A DNA stretch of 64,000 bases from Nitzschia sp. DOCU1 (Eukaryota; Bacillariophyta; Bacillariophyceae; Bacillariales; Bacillariaceae): assembly GCA_951394045.1 (NCBI GenBank), contig OX595991.1:2294001-2358000 (forward strand). Reading direction: 5' to 3'. The notes beneath the pieces were generated by a model. That model had not been told where the DNA came from. It did not search any database and saw nothing but the letters and a program-made list of their open reading frames with translations. A program made the translations under genes and the position numbers. This document shows positions 1 to 10,690 of this stretch, piece by piece (the first letter of the stretch is position 1; each line of letters starts with the position of its first letter).

Positions 1-614
1 AGCGCCGCGGAAAAGGCTGGCCATGTGAGTCCCTGCTCCCCGTTTGAAAGCTCCTTTAGTCGGACGCTCATCTTAAATCTCGCCAACTTTTCCTTCCCGT
101 TCGCGAGTAGATCGAACAAGGCCTCTGCGGCGGTTGTATCCTCAATTTGACTTGCTGTGGCTCCAACGAAGGGTCCGCCGAGTGGAGGCGCGTATGACAT
201 ATCTACAATGGCCTTGACAAACTCTTCCTTTGTCACAGCGGGTCCGTTGGTGAAAATTTCGGTGCTCCATTTGGACTTGTGCTCTTTGTCCAGCCCAGCG
301 AATGAACGTTCTTCGTAAATAGGGATCCATTTCGGACGGCTAGCGCTTTGATCGGCCATACGGTAACCCCCATCCGGAAGTCGATATTCGCAGTCTTTGC
401 AAGCGCTGTAGCAGCACATGCCACCTGATTCGTCCAACATAATGTACTTTTCTGCCAGTCGTCCGAACAATTTCACTGCTTCCTTGGGTTCGACTGAAGT
501 GTCGGAAACCGTCGAAAACAAAGGAGAGGAACGAGCGCTGGATGGAAAGGTATTCGGAGCAAATGCCTGGGCACAACCGATTGCGATAAGAACTTGTATC
601 ACTCTCAACATCAT
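1..614 (-). CDS. Plastid-targeted protein with Cys-rich oxidoreductase-like motif (partial)
   Basis: Open minus-strand frame from ATG at 614 (a second in-frame ATG follows directly, and a TGA codon directly precedes the first) running off the left edge, about 204 codons. Residues 1-17 form a hydrophobic signal peptide ending in a Gln-Ala-Phe-Ala-Pro segment, the ASAFAP-type cleavage motif of diatom plastid pre-sequences. At about residues 65-75 lies a compact Cys cluster (GGMCCYSACKDCEYR) that resembles the short N-terminal oxidoreductase-like Cys motif family, probably binding metal or disulfide-active. The rest is soluble, with no membrane segment. The C-terminus lies outside the window. 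Plastid location is inferred from the pre-sequence; the biochemical role is unknown. Confidence 0.6.
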   Translation of the reverse strand, partial: MMLRVIQVLIAIGCAQAFAPNTFPSSARSSPLFSTVSDTSVEPKEAVKLFGRLAEKYIMLDESGGMCCYSACKDCEYRLPDGGYRMADQSASRPKWIPIYEERSFAGLDKEHKSKWSTEIFTNGPAVTKEEFVKAIVDMSYAPPLGGPFVGATASQIEDTTAAEALFDLLANGKEKLARFKMSVRLKELSNGEQGLTWPAFSAA

Positions 615-1097
615 TCAAGATTGTTACAAGTTTACAAAGGGGGGTATGCGAGAAAATGTGCTTTGTATCGTCGTCGCTCGAATAGATGAATTGTGAATCA
701 ACGTCATGGTCGTTAGTTTTCTTTTTGCGTGTCGTCGTCATCATCTCGTCGTCGGTGGGAGAAAACACGTCACATTAGTTGATCGGATAAGTCCTTGATG
801 TGAGGAATGAATGAATCATCATGTCTTCGGGCGCCGTACAGGCAATTTGGCGCGAAACCCGATCTGGATTTTGGAATTGGGGGAGAGTGGAAATCAGGGA
901 AGCACATATTCTTCGCGCTCATCGCTGCCAAAAGTCGAAGATTTGTGTTTGATTGAACGGCTCAACCCGATTTGCGGCTGTTGATGGGTCTTAGCATACA
1001 TTGAAAAGGTCACTTCTGTCCATTGCGGCACCTTTGCTCATCCCTTTGGTGCTCTATCCTTAGATTCTTCGTTTACTTGCCCACCTAATCATTCACG
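615..1097. other. Divergent intergenic region
   Basis: Lies between two divergently transcribed genes (starts at 614 and 1098), so it must carry both promoters. I see no clear TATA box, RNA gene or repeat in it. Confidence 0.4.
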
Positions 1098-1860
1098 ATG
1101 ATGAATTCACTTTTGCGGTCGGCGGCATCGGTTCGATGTTCGCGTTGGAATGGTGCGCGCACCCATGCAGTCGCCGCCTTTCATTCCTCGGCACCCTCGA
1201 GTGCCCATGAATATCATGGAACGACGATTCTTTGCGTTCGAAAGAACGGCAAAGTATGCATGATGGGTGACGGTATGGTGTCCATGGGTAGCATGATTGT
1301 CAAGCCAAACGCGGTTAAGATCAGGCGAATCATGGCTAAAGGGTCAGACGATCCTCAAAAGGGCACACTCGTGGGTTTTGCCGGAACAACGGCGGATGCA
1401 TTTACCTTGCTGGAACGGTTGGAAGGAAAATTGGATGAGTACCCAGGTCAACTCTCTCGGAGCTGTGTAGAATTGGCCAAGGGGTGGAGGACGGACAAGT
1501 ACTTGAGGAGATTAGAAGCAGCTCTGATTGTCGCCGATGAAAATGTGTCTTTGGAGATTACCGGAAATGGCGATGTGCTCGAAATGAGCGATGGAGTCAT
1601 CTCGGTTGGAAGTGGTAGTCCGTATGCACTTGGTAAGTTTCAGTGTCTTTTCGAAGGAAAAGGTTGCCTTTTTGATCTCAAATAGTTTGAACTCCCCGAC
1701 TATAGCTGCCGCTAGAGCCTTGATGAGCGTGGAGGACATGTCGGCGGAGGAAGTTGCGAGTCGCGCTATGAATGTGGCGGCAAATATGTGTGTGCATACC
1801 AATACAGAGTTTATCGTCCATACATTGGACGATAAGGGAAAGATCGAAGACCCAAAGTAG
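1098..1860 (+). CDS. hslV: Mitochondrial HslV (ClpQ) protease subunit, one intron
   Basis: Joined exons 1098-1632 and 1706-1860 give 229 aa; the 73-bp intron starts GTAAGT and ends TATAG, and splicing restores the HslV motif SPYALAAARALM across the junction. HslV is the threonine protease ring that works with the HslU ATPase. After a Ser/Arg-rich presequence of about 41 residues (mitochondrial type), the mature protein would start at Thr42 in [11 protein letters not shown], the expected N-terminal nucleophile. The following GDG and [17 protein letters not shown] blocks and [17 protein letters not shown] are family signatures. Length fits bacterial HslV (about 175 aa) plus presequence. Without splicing the frame stops at 1685 inside the intron. 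Bacterial-type HslV is known in mitochondria of several protist lineages. Very confident on family; location inferred. Confidence 0.93.
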
Positions 1861-2480
1861 CGTTTGTTCCTTTTTACTAGGAAAATTATTATATTGTTGG
1901 AGAACTATTACCGACTTTTCGTGCTCACAGTGCCCAATCATCCATTTCATTTCGATGTGGGTGAAATCACTGTTTATCGTTGCCGAAGGTCGATTCTTCC
2001 GCAACTAGAACCGGCAGACCGAACCAGTTGCACTGGCGCTCGAATCACTTTCCATGGCATGCTCGGTCTACGGCATCCATTCTCTCATTATCACCATGAA
2101 CACCAACATACATAGCTAGCAGCAGTACAATAGACATACTATAGCTCGATTCATTCAGCTCCATTCGAATTGCGCAACCAGACGATCTTCATTTAGCTGG
2201 GTCGGTATTTTGGTTGTTGGACTCGCTCGACCCGTCGGCGAGCACACGCTGCCTCCTCTCGCCAAAACCCCGAAAACTGCCTCCAACACAAAAGGCTGTC
2301 CCCCGAATGTTCACCTTGTCATTTTTCGTGGTTGTTCTGCGACTATTACGGTACAGCGTCGACCCGCTACCATCAGTTTGTTGTCTTCCATTAGTCCTTC
2401 TTGGGGTAATTCGACCATACCTGATTTGAATTCTATCTATATCACGAATCTTGGTCCAGAAGAGCGTATAGGACAATCGC
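1861..2480. other. Intergenic region, no gene seen
   Basis: 620 bp between HslV and the sulfotransferase-like gene. Several overlapping short frames exist (for example 2210-2803 and 2214-2429) but none shows a recognisable domain. It presumably holds the HslV 3' UTR and the next promoter. Confidence 0.35.
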
Positions 2481-3677
2481 ATGCTCACGAGCATGATCCG
2501 GTGGAGGAACAATGTCGGCCGTCGAACATTTGTTGGTTGGTGCCTCATTTGCGGCTTGATCCTCATGCTGTCGAGTCGATGTTGGGTGGTGCAACTGCAA
2601 GGCTACCCCAGTGGGTCATCGGTTGGCAAGGTGACGTCTGTTGTGCCTCGCAAGACACTGCCAATCGCAGCAGGGAATTTCACAAATTCCCTGCCGCTTC
2701 TGCCACTACCTCCACCGCCTCCGTCCACCAATGGGCTATCAACACGAAGTCATTCGGCAATTTATGTGCACGTGGGGAAAACTGGAGGCATCACCTTGGA
2801 TAAGGTTCTCCATTCAAATTGCATGTGGTATGAAGGTCAAGCAAGGCGTCGGAAGTGCCTTCGAACATTAACCAACGGCTCTCAAGTATCTGAAATTACA
2901 AAGGCCACGCTCCACTTCGGCCCCCGAAAAGATTACATCGAGTGGATGGATCACGCCAGCTTGTTTCTGATTACGCTTTGAAACCCCATTGCTCGGGCAG
3001 TGCCGGCCTTTGATTTTGATCATCCTAGCAATCAACTTCCGAGCCGGTACGGAGGGCAGAGCATGCCACCAGATGTCAAGCAGTTTTATATGGAGTGCTT
3101 TCCAACGATTCAGGACATGACGGACTTGCTAGAGCTGGCGGATCAACGAGGACGAGAAAAGTTCTCAAAGAAGCAGAAACACTGTTTGGATACTGCTAAG
3201 CGGACGCTGGCGGGGCAAGGTTCTACCATGGCAGCTTCGCACTTGAGAATGAATTATTTTTACGATCATCGCTTGAGTACAGCGATGCGTCCTAACCGGC
3301 CGGTGCTAGTCCTTTGCACGGAACAATTGTGGGATGATCTTTCTCGGGTCGATCGCATGCTTGGAGGAGCCGGTGTGTTTGACAGTGCCGGCATGATCTA
3401 TACTCATGGTAGTCAGTATCATGCGGTTCGCGGGAGGCTCTCCGCCACGGGAACTCAGGTGCTTTGCTGCTATTTGGTTCCTGAACTCCAGCTGTACGAA
3501 GAACTGCTTTGGCGTGCCGTCAATTTGCACAAATCCGAGAAGGAAGAAACCATGAGACGACTCTACCATGACTGCGGGGTGGATCGATCAGCAAACGAGG
3601 AAGGATCCTTTGCATGGGGCGAATGGGCTCAAGCAGCATGTCTTGCAGAAAAAGCTCTCCCCATTGATGATGAATAG
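2481..3677 (+). CDS. Golgi-type sulfotransferase-like protein, interrupted by in-frame TGA
   Basis: One frame of 398 sense codons from ATG 2481 to TAG 3677, broken once by TGA at 2979-2981 (codon 167). Residues about 15-40 form a hydrophobic signal anchor, and a Pro-rich stem follows. At about residue 95, YVHVGKTGGITLDK matches the 5'-phosphosulfate-binding loop of membrane sulfotransferases (family knowledge: transfer of sulfate from PAPS to glycans in the Golgi). The TGA falls exactly where the second PAPS motif reads ITL-stop-NPIARAVPAFDFDHP; the family has Arg at this place (RNPxxR), and CGA to TGA is one transition. Downstream sequence stays in frame and protein-like to the end. So this is either a recent nonsense allele or pseudogene, a sequence error, or a recoded stop. 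Convergent with the RAP gene 94 bp downstream. Confidence 0.65.
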
Positions 3678-3771
3678 GGACATGGCAGCTTCCGTTCAGC
3701 CCCCGCACTTCTTCTTGTCGCGTCGTAAGTGGTTTTCTTACCTGAAAAGGATGGGTCACTGGTAACTGAAG

Positions 3772-5840
3772 TTATTGGGTGGCCCGCATTTCTATTATCG
3801 CGTTCTTGAGCCTTCGAGCCAGGAGAGCCTTCTTTTCCGATACGGACGTCAAACAATCCCATTCCATGTATGAAATGTTGACCACTTTCCATCCAAGGCG
3901 CTCCAAAAATCGTCGCTTTACTTTGGTTGGTCCGTTCTCCCCCACCACTTCGCCAGTATGGGCGTCCAGGAGAAAGTGTGTCGGCCCATCGAATTCAATG
4001 GCAATCCTTTCTTTCTTGCAAGCAGCATCGATCGCCAGCACGCCGAGTACAAATGCATGATTGGGGAATGGAGAAGCCTCGGTATTGTGCGAAACCCCAA
4101 GCTGCTCAAGCACTTCCGACACTTCTCTCTGCGTCCGAGATTCCGAAATGTCCCCTTCGATCATTTCTCCTGTGGCCTTGAGCAGCTCATTCGGGGCCGG
4201 AATTTTGATAACCCGAGAGACCATGACAAATGTCTGTAAAATTTGTAGACAAGCCTCCCTCTGTAGGTTACTGTAGTCAATAGCAGTTGCTCGCTTCCAT
4301 AGACAGTGAAAGCCGGCCTCATGTGTCTTTGCTAAATCAAGAATAGCGATCGCGTAGCAAATGTTACAAATCTCTTGGTCCAACGCACGCTCGGACAGCC
4401 AGTCGGCCCGCTTCTCAATACAATTGAAGAGCATTTTTGAGTCGTAACCGAGTTTGGCAAATGCCAGTGCTGTATTTGCGATGGCCTGAGTGCTTCCGTT
4501 CTCCACGACGTAGGCTGCTCTTGCATCAATGGCCTGCAAAAGTGACGGACTTGTAACCCCCAGTGTCGCAAATGCCCATACGGTGTTTGCGATATTCTGC
4601 GGGGTTCCGTTCTCTATGATGATAGAGTGCCTTGCGTCAATTTCTTTTAGCAATGACGGACAAGGAATCCCCAAAGTGGCGTATGCCCACACAGTGTTTG
4701 AAGTTGCTTGCGGTCTTCCGCTCTCAACGAGAATTGAAGCTTTTGCGTCTACCAATTAAACAAAGCCGGGCACAGAACACCAAGTTTGGCAGCTGCCCAC
4801 ACGGTATTGGAGTAGTCTTGTGCATTTCCATTATTCACGAAATATGATGCTCGTGACTCGATACGTGTTAGCAGCCGTTGGCACGGGATCCCCATCGTCA
4901 CAAACGCCCAAACTGTATTTGAGATTGCATGAGGTGTTCCATAGTCCACAATCTCGTCAATCAGATCATCGCGTTGGAAAGCTTTCACTATTGCAACGGC
5001 ACCTTGGGACCGCCGTAGCTGAATTTTGGCAAGGGCATGAAATACATTAGCCAACTCCCTTGGGCTCCATTCGTGGCTCAACGACGGATCCTGTAGTTTG
5101 ATGCCGATCTCGGATACTAAATCTTCCAATCGAGGATCGTCCTTTCGAAACGATTGTATCCTGCTAAGTTGGCTCATTGCCGTCGAGTAGTTCACGGCAT
5201 TGAAATGCTGCCTTTCTTTCTGGAACGTGTCAAGAATCCCGTTCCAGTCATTCTTCGCCCCCAAAGCGGTGAGTTGGGCATTGACATCCTTTGCACGGAA
5301 GAAACCTTCAATGCTTTGTAACGTCTTTGAAGCACGCGGTGGCAGATCCATGGCTTGAAGTGATTTCCGAATGCTATTTAGGTCACGTCCTAAGATATTG
5401 TTGATCCCAAAGTCTTCAATCCACCTGGCCACATCCGATAGACAAGCTTCAACACGTTCGTCTTGGTAGTTCAAACGTTTGATACTTGACAGCTGGAATA
5501 ACATGGTGGAAATGTTAACAACATTGAAATCATCTTTCTCTTTCAGGTACAAATCAACAATTCTCTCCCAGTCCCGTGCCTTTCCCAAGTCGCTGATTCT
5601 GAAGTTCCGTTTTTTGGAACGAGCAAAATCATTGTCATCATCACTACTCTCTTGTCCAGCAGATACATCAACTAAGACAACTTTTCGGTGAAACTTGAGG
5701 TGGGCTTTGGCATTCTCCATTAAACGCACAGGGCGAATTTGGGTATTTGCAAAATATCCGTGAAAGCCTGCAACAAGCCTGCATATGATGAAGACAAGAA
5801 CCGCAAGTGACGGAAGTATCATCTGACGCCTTCGCCGCAT
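3772..5840 (-). CDS. RAP-domain protein with 38-residue helical repeats, one-base frameshift
   Basis: Two abutting minus-strand frames, 4749-5840 (363 aa) and 3772-4755 (327 aa), are halves of one protein. The N-terminus has a signal-like hydrophobic stretch ending VAGFHGYF, possibly plastid targeting. From about residue 270 there are tandem repeats of about 38 residues (consensus like NTVWAFATLG...P.LL..ID.RA....NG..Q.I), of the OPR/HPR type that binds organelle RNA. The C-terminal about 70 residues are a RAP domain: IAIEFDGPTHF, then NGPTKVKRRFLERLGWKVV. At 4754-4757 the repeat PALFN-(L)VDAKASIL passes from one frame to the other with one T missing, so the fracture is a single-base deletion inside an otherwise perfect repeat. 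Family role: organelle RNA stability, processing or translation. Either a pseudogene, a strain allele or a base-call error. Confidence 0.72.
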
Positions 5841-6344
5841 CTCGTTGGGCCCCGCTTTTGTATCGAAGCAAGCTAGTATGACTTCCTATCAATCCATAAT
5901 AGTTTCAGGGACAACGATTCAACAAGGCCATGTCTTCCCACACCAGCTCTATCACCATTGTTGTCGTCTCCATCATTTGCTTCCTCTCTCTCTCCTCTCG
6001 CTTGCCGATCTTTTTTCGTTTCGTCCGGTATCAAAATCGAACACACACGGACGCCTGATGGAGTTGACGGACGTTTGGTCTGTCTGTCATATGATTTAGC
6101 TCAATCCCATTTCAGTCGTGTTGCGACTAAATATCTACCAGATACCAGGTAGTACAGCAACGCGACCGTTGACCAAATCTTGCCTGCCATCGCCAAATCT
6201 TCCTCTGCTTCGCTCATCCTTTTCGCGATTTTGCCCGCTCCGGGCGCTATGTTTGCTTTGTTTCGCTTTCGAATCTGACCATTGAAATGCACACCGCAAC
6301 AAGCATTTCCACACGAGCTTGCTTTATCCCATCCTTTACCCACT
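5841..6344. other. Divergent intergenic region
   Basis: 504 bp between the RAP gene (minus) and the four-TM gene (plus), holding both promoters. It has C/T-rich stretches; I see no RNA gene or repeat. Confidence 0.35.
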
Positions 6345-6872
6345 ATGAGCGTTGAAAAGCCCGAAACCTCCTATGTCGATGCCTCGGCCCCTACCATGGC
6401 AGTGCCCCAAGGCCGGACGGCCCACCTTTGCTGCGGTTGCTGTTGTGACACTCGTCGAGCGACGATCATTGTCAACATTATCAACATTGTTTTGTCCATC
6501 TTTACACTGTGTGGTCTTGGGATGCTTACCAGTGATAAGTTTGCGGGCCAATTCGATGACGATGCGGTGAAGACTGAGCTTGCGATGCTATCTTCTGCAG
6601 CGTGGCTTGCGTACCTGGTTGCCGCTTTGTCGATTGTCTGCGGTGGACTGGGAATTTACGGTGCCAAGGAATACAAGGGATGGATGGTCCTCGTTGCCGG
6701 AATCTGGTTTGTTGTCAATTCCGTCTTGAGTCTGTTGGGAGGTGGTGTCGGCGGCTGCATCATGTCTGGATTCTTTGCCTATCCTCATTTCGTCTTTTAC
6801 CAAGAAATGAGGAAGGGAATCATGACAGAATCGAATTACCCTAATGAGATGCATTCCTGCTGCTGTGTCTAA
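6345..6872 (+). CDS. Small tetraspan membrane protein, Cys-rich termini
   Basis: 175 aa from ATG 6345; an in-frame ATG at 6282 would add 21 unremarkable residues, so the later start is preferred. After a short soluble N-terminus comes a Cys cluster (HLCCGCCCDTRRA), then hydrophobic segments IIVNIINIVLSIFTLCGLGM, WLAYLVAALSIVCGGLGIYGA, WMVLVAGIWFVVNSVLSLLG and a Gly-rich last helix ending near the Phe-Tyr-Gln segment. The protein ends CCCV. Four membrane segments with cysteine clusters at both cytosolic-type ends suggest palmitoylation. I do not recognise a named family and assign no function. Confidence 0.7.
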   Translation: MSVEKPETSYVDASAPTMAVPQGRTAHLCCGCCCDTRRATIIVNIINIVLSIFTLCGLGMLTSDKFAGQFDDDAVKTELAMLSSAAWLAYLVAALSIVCGGLGIYGAKEYKGWMVLVAGIWFVVNSVLSLLGGGVGGCIMSGFFAYPHFVFYQEMRKGIMTESNYPNEMHSCCCV

Positions 6873-7516
6873 GTGATGTCCTTGGAAGAGCAGTTGTCAG
6901 CAGAATCGTCTCCGCTAAGAGGCGCTAGTAGTACACTGAAAGAATCCTCGATTGGCAGCGAGATGAATGCAGAAAGTGCAGAATCCACTAAAAACATGGT
7001 AGTTCCAGAGAACTCAGTAAGACAAATTACATAAGATTGGAATTGATATTGTTGTCGAAACAGAATCCTGTGAAAGATCATGGGGTGCAGTAGTCCAATG
7101 TATTCGTCGACAAGTCCCTTTTCGAGTCGCTTCTTCATGTTGTTGCTCTTCTGCTATATTCATAATAAACGTTTTTGCTCTTTTGATCAGTCTAGCCTCG
7201 CGCAAAACTATATGTCAGCACTTGGAAGGGGACAAACTGATATGACGGAATCTACTACTGTGAAGCTGTACAGGTAAGACAGCTAGCCCCGTCGCGCAAT
7301 CCCATAAAATCAGGACGACGACCCACGAGATTTTTGTCGTATTAGTCGACATTTCGCCTGTCATCGCCCGGGTGGATGCTGGATCGCTTGCCAACCAAGA
7401 AAAAAATCCGCGCCGATGCAAAATCCCCTCTTTGCATTTCTTGTCATCTTTCTTTGAAACGAGACCCAACTGTATTTCATCACTAGATACCAACCAAATT
7501 CATCTTTCAGCCCAAA
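6873..7516. other. Intergenic region, no gene seen
   Basis: 644 bp. It has an AATAAA-like element (ataataaacg) near 7160 that could serve 3' end formation of the upstream gene. Short frames on both strands look like chance. It must contain the promoter of the WD40 gene. Confidence 0.35.
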
Positions 7517-10500
7517 ATGGTCCCGAAGAAACCGCAGCCGTCGGCTGTCGCTATTAACCATAAGATGAAGCAAGTTCTTGTGGCTGGAAATCTTCTTGGA
7601 AGTCGTCACCGAAACATTGCTTCCGACTTTGCTCCATGGGATAGATTTGAGCCTATCATAACTCCCGAGATTCGGCCCGAACGAAAAGGAGAACAGGCGC
7701 AGCGCTTTGTCCTATTGCCTCATTCCCACTACATTTCTGTGCTGGCCTATCAAACGGGACACCAAATTGCCACCCTGGTTCCCTTCATGAATGACGAAGA
7801 AGCCCGAGAGTCTTCAGATCAAGTGCTGATTGAGACGGTTTGTATATCAAAGTACAAAAGGAAACTTGCTGAAAGAACTGTTGAGAATGTTTTGAAAATG
7901 GACGAGGATGAGGATTCCGATGAAGAAGTGAAGCCCCAGCGAGCGCTGGAACAAATCGTCGACGAAGTGGTGGTTCTGGTTGGATGCCGCGATGGAACGA
8001 TTCGTGAATTTTCGCTGCAGACGCTGCAAGATTCATCAGCAAGTTATCGATCAGTGTTGTGTGGGTCATTTTATGTTGCTGGGACTTGCTATCGACCTCG
8101 CAGGATGATTCAAGTTACAAAAAAGGATCCCATCATGCATTTATCGGCGCCTCCGCTACGAGGCCTAGTTCACAAGGATGGGATCTTGACGTACATGACT
8201 GTTCGAACCAAGGACTTGGATGCTCCGACCGATTCCAAAAAGGAACCGTCGGAAAAATTAAACATTACGGTTCTTCGCGTGCTCATCCCCTTCTTTGATG
8301 GAAATTCGCAGGTCTCGCTTGCACGAAAAGAAAGGGGGGATATCCAACGAAAATGGAGAGTGGACCACTTCCGATGTCGCGTTGGAAAAGACAAGGTCGG
8401 TGGATTCATGAATACAACTCCCTTCCGCATGACTGCCGTATCCAAATCTGTAGCGAATGATTGCTCCATCTTCCTAGTCCTTGGGCGGGCCGATCGTGTT
8501 CATGTGTACTATGACCATGCGATTGCAGACGAACGATACCCTGGTTTGGAATTCTTTATTCCGGCCGAAAATCCCCTAACCGCTCTTTATGTATCCACAA
8601 ACAATGATGATATTGCGTGTGGCCACTATTTTGGAGAGATTTCTGTGATGAATGGTATTTTGTCCGAGATTGAACGGTACCACAAGGCTATTGCCAAGTC
8701 CGAGCAACATTTTGGAACCAAGCCAACCGGTTCTAGTCAACCACCTGACCCACGAAGCAATTTGATTACCTCCAAGGCTCACTGGCATGCTCACCCAGTG
8801 GGAAGTCTTGTCTATGACTCGATGAGTTCACCTATCGACCCCATTCTGTACAGCGGTGGGGCAGAATCTGTGCTTGTTACTTGGCAAATGGCTCAAGGCC
8901 GTTCCAAGCCATTGGATTTCTTACCACGAGTGTCGCTTGGGTCTATTATTCACATCGCAAGTTCGGATCGAGCTGACGATCGGCCTTCTAACGGGATACT
9001 AGTGTATTCGGACGACAATTCCCTTCAACTATTTGAAGCACATGGCAAGGGTAAACTTTGGAAAGTCCAGGGATTGTTTTGTGGTCTGAAAGATGAAAAC
9101 GACAGGTTAGAACAACAAACGCACATGGAAGTCGATCCGCGGGGCAGGGGGGCGAAGGATGCGCCCCTCGTGATTACTGGTCTCCCTGAGGCACCAGGCT
9201 TTATGTATTGGTACGACCCGTCCAAACGTCGCCTGACCTCATCGCTCGAAATTGTTCCATTCAACCGAATAAGCAAGACAGAGGCAGACGACGATCCCAT
9301 GCCTGCTCCCTCTGTTAACAACTATGCTTTTTGCAACGGCGGCAAGGAGTTGATCACTTTGGACGAGACTCCGACGGAGAATCTCTATGTGGGCGCATTT
9401 GATGATCAGGGCAAAAAGGGAACATACGGCATTGTCACGACGATTCGATTCTGGGCATTGAATAAAGAACCTGAATCCCAAAACGGATCGGTGTCGCAAA
9501 ACCCCTATACTCTCACTGCTGCTATGAGCTTTCCACACGGGCCAAAGAATCGAGTGTCGGCCTTGGCCGCGTCGAAGGATGGATCATTGGCCTGTACCGT
9601 TAGTAACGACGAAAAAGCCTTCCGGCTGTGGAAGAAGGTGGTCCCCGAGGATGTTGAGGACACACGACGAATGCCAGCATGGACTTGCCAGTACAAGGTT
9701 ACCATACCAGCGGGATTTTCCAACTTTGCCACCGCGAGAGATGGAGTAGCTTTCTCGGATGACGGTTCCACGTTAGCTTTGAGTTGCGGAAACATGGTAA
9801 CGCTATGGGACTGTGCCGAGGCGCGCCTCCTAACAAGTCTGCGACACCTCGACGGGGTCGGTACTATTGATATGGTGAAGTTCATTTCGTCGGGGTTACT
9901 TCAGGACGTTTTGCTGATCAAATCGGGGCTAGGGGTCACTTTGCAGTCCCCGTTTGGATCGCGATGTGGTTTCAAAGGGTGGAGTTGGGGGGTCCCCCCA
10001 ACTCTCAAGAGTGTCAAAGTTTCTGCTGCCGAGTTCGTGCCAAGCCACAATTGTGTTGCCATCACAGTCTTTCACACATCCTCGGGACGTAGCCGTCTAG
10101 TCATGATTGATGCAATCACTGGGGATCCAGGAATCAGTGGTTCCGGCCCAGCCGTTCTTGACGAAATCGATGGTTGCGTCATTTCCTTGTCCGCGGGAGG
10201 GAGAGCACCCACGATTTCGAACTGGGACAACGCACCATCGACGAAAGATAACATCATTCAATTATACAGCCTGTCGGACACAGGTAGTCTTTCTCTTTTC
10301 ACTGAAGCCCACGAAGAATCGGTTGCATCGTCCGATGCATTGAAGGATCAGAGGTTCCCTAGTGGGCCTACTCTGCCTATATCCACCGGCAGTAAGCGTC
10401 AACGCGAAGATGACGAGTTGGCAATGGTACAGATGGAACCAATCACCAAGAAGAGCGCCTTGGATATTTTCGGGCTTGTTTCGAACGACGACAACAAGGC

Positions 10501-10606
10501 CGCCGCTCCTTCCACGTCGGACCTACCGTCACTGAGCAGAAACTTTGTGCGCGCCTTTGTGGGACGGCGGTTACTGCAGGGGTCTAGTAACGAGGAAAGA
10601 GACTAG
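7517..10606 (+). CDS. WD40 protein, probable WDR75/Utp17 (Nan1) of the SSU processome
   Basis: Intronless 1029-aa frame from ATG 7517. It shows scattered beta-propeller signatures: VLVGCRDGTIREFSLQ about residues 155-170, ILYSGGAESVLVTWQM about 445-460, VSALAASKDGSLACTVSNDEKAFRLWK about 680-705, and a GVAFSDDGSTLALSCGNMVTLWD block about 745-770 typical of WDR75. A charged nuclear-type tail (KRQREDDE) and the C-terminal LPSLSRNFVRAFVGRRL segment fit Utp17/WDR75. That family is part of the tUTP subcomplex for rRNA transcription and 18S processing in the nucleolus. WD40 assignment is firm; the WDR75 orthology is inference from architecture. Its 3' end converges on the CRAL-TRIO gene with only 84 bp between stops, including an acaataaatt poly(A)-like motif near 10632. 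Confidence 0.7.
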   Translation: MVPKKPQPSAVAINHKMKQVLVAGNLLGSRHRNIASDFAPWDRFEPIITPEIRPERKGEQAQRFVLLPHSHYISVLAYQTGHQIATLVPFMNDEEARESSDQVLIETVCISKYKRKLAERTVENVLKMDEDEDSDEEVKPQRALEQIVDEVVVLVGCRDGTIREFSLQTLQDSSASYRSVLCGSFYVAGTCYRPRRMIQVTKKDPIMHLSAPPLRGLVHKDGILTYMTVRTKDLDAPTDSKKEPSEKLNITVLRVLIPFFDGNSQVSLARKERGDIQRKWRVDHFRCRVGKDKVGGFMNTTPFRMTAVSKSVANDCSIFLVLGRADRVHVYYDHAIADERYPGLEFFIPAENPLTALYVSTNNDDIACGHYFGEISVMNGILSEIERYHKAIAKSEQHFGTKPTGSSQPPDPRSNLITSKAHWHAHPVGSLVYDSMSSPIDPILYSGGAESVLVTWQMAQGRSKPLDFLPRVSLGSIIHIASSDRADDRPSNGILVYSDDNSLQLFEAHGKGKLWKVQGLFCGLKDENDRLEQQTHMEVDPRGRGAKDAPLVITGLPEAPGFMYWYDPSKRRLTSSLEIVPFNRISKTEADDDPMPAPSVNNYAFCNGGKELITLDETPTENLYVGAFDDQGKKGTYGIVTTIRFWALNKEPESQNGSVSQNPYTLTAAMSFPHGPKNRVSALAASKDGSLACTVSNDEKAFRLWKKVVPEDVEDTRRMPAWTCQYKVTIPAGFSNFATARDGVAFSDDGSTLALSCGNMVTLWDCAEARLLTSLRHLDGVGTIDMVKFISSGLLQDVLLIKSGLGVTLQSPFGSRCGFKGWSWGVPPTLKSVKVSAAEFVPSHNCVAITVFHTSSGRSRLVMIDAITGDPGISGSGPAVLDEIDGCVISLSAGGRAPTISNWDNAPSTKDNIIQLYSLSDTGSLSLFTEAHEESVASSDALKDQRFPSGPTLPISTGSKRQREDDELAMVQMEPITKKSALDIFGLVSNDDNKAAAPSTSDLPSLSRNFVRAFVGRRLLQGSSNEERD

Positions 10607-10690
10607 CTATCTACTGAATGATTTGCGTTCACAATAAATTTGCAGCACTAGTTTTAGTATCTACGGGCTCACAACCTTCACAGTCATTCT

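Noticed and set aside
2210..2803. 197-codon plus-strand frame
   Set aside because: Overlaps the sulfotransferase-like gene in another frame; composition is not protein-like.
2979..2981. TGA read as selenocysteine
   Set aside because: The family residue here is Arg, one transition away; I see no clear SECIS-like hairpin, though I cannot fold the RNA.
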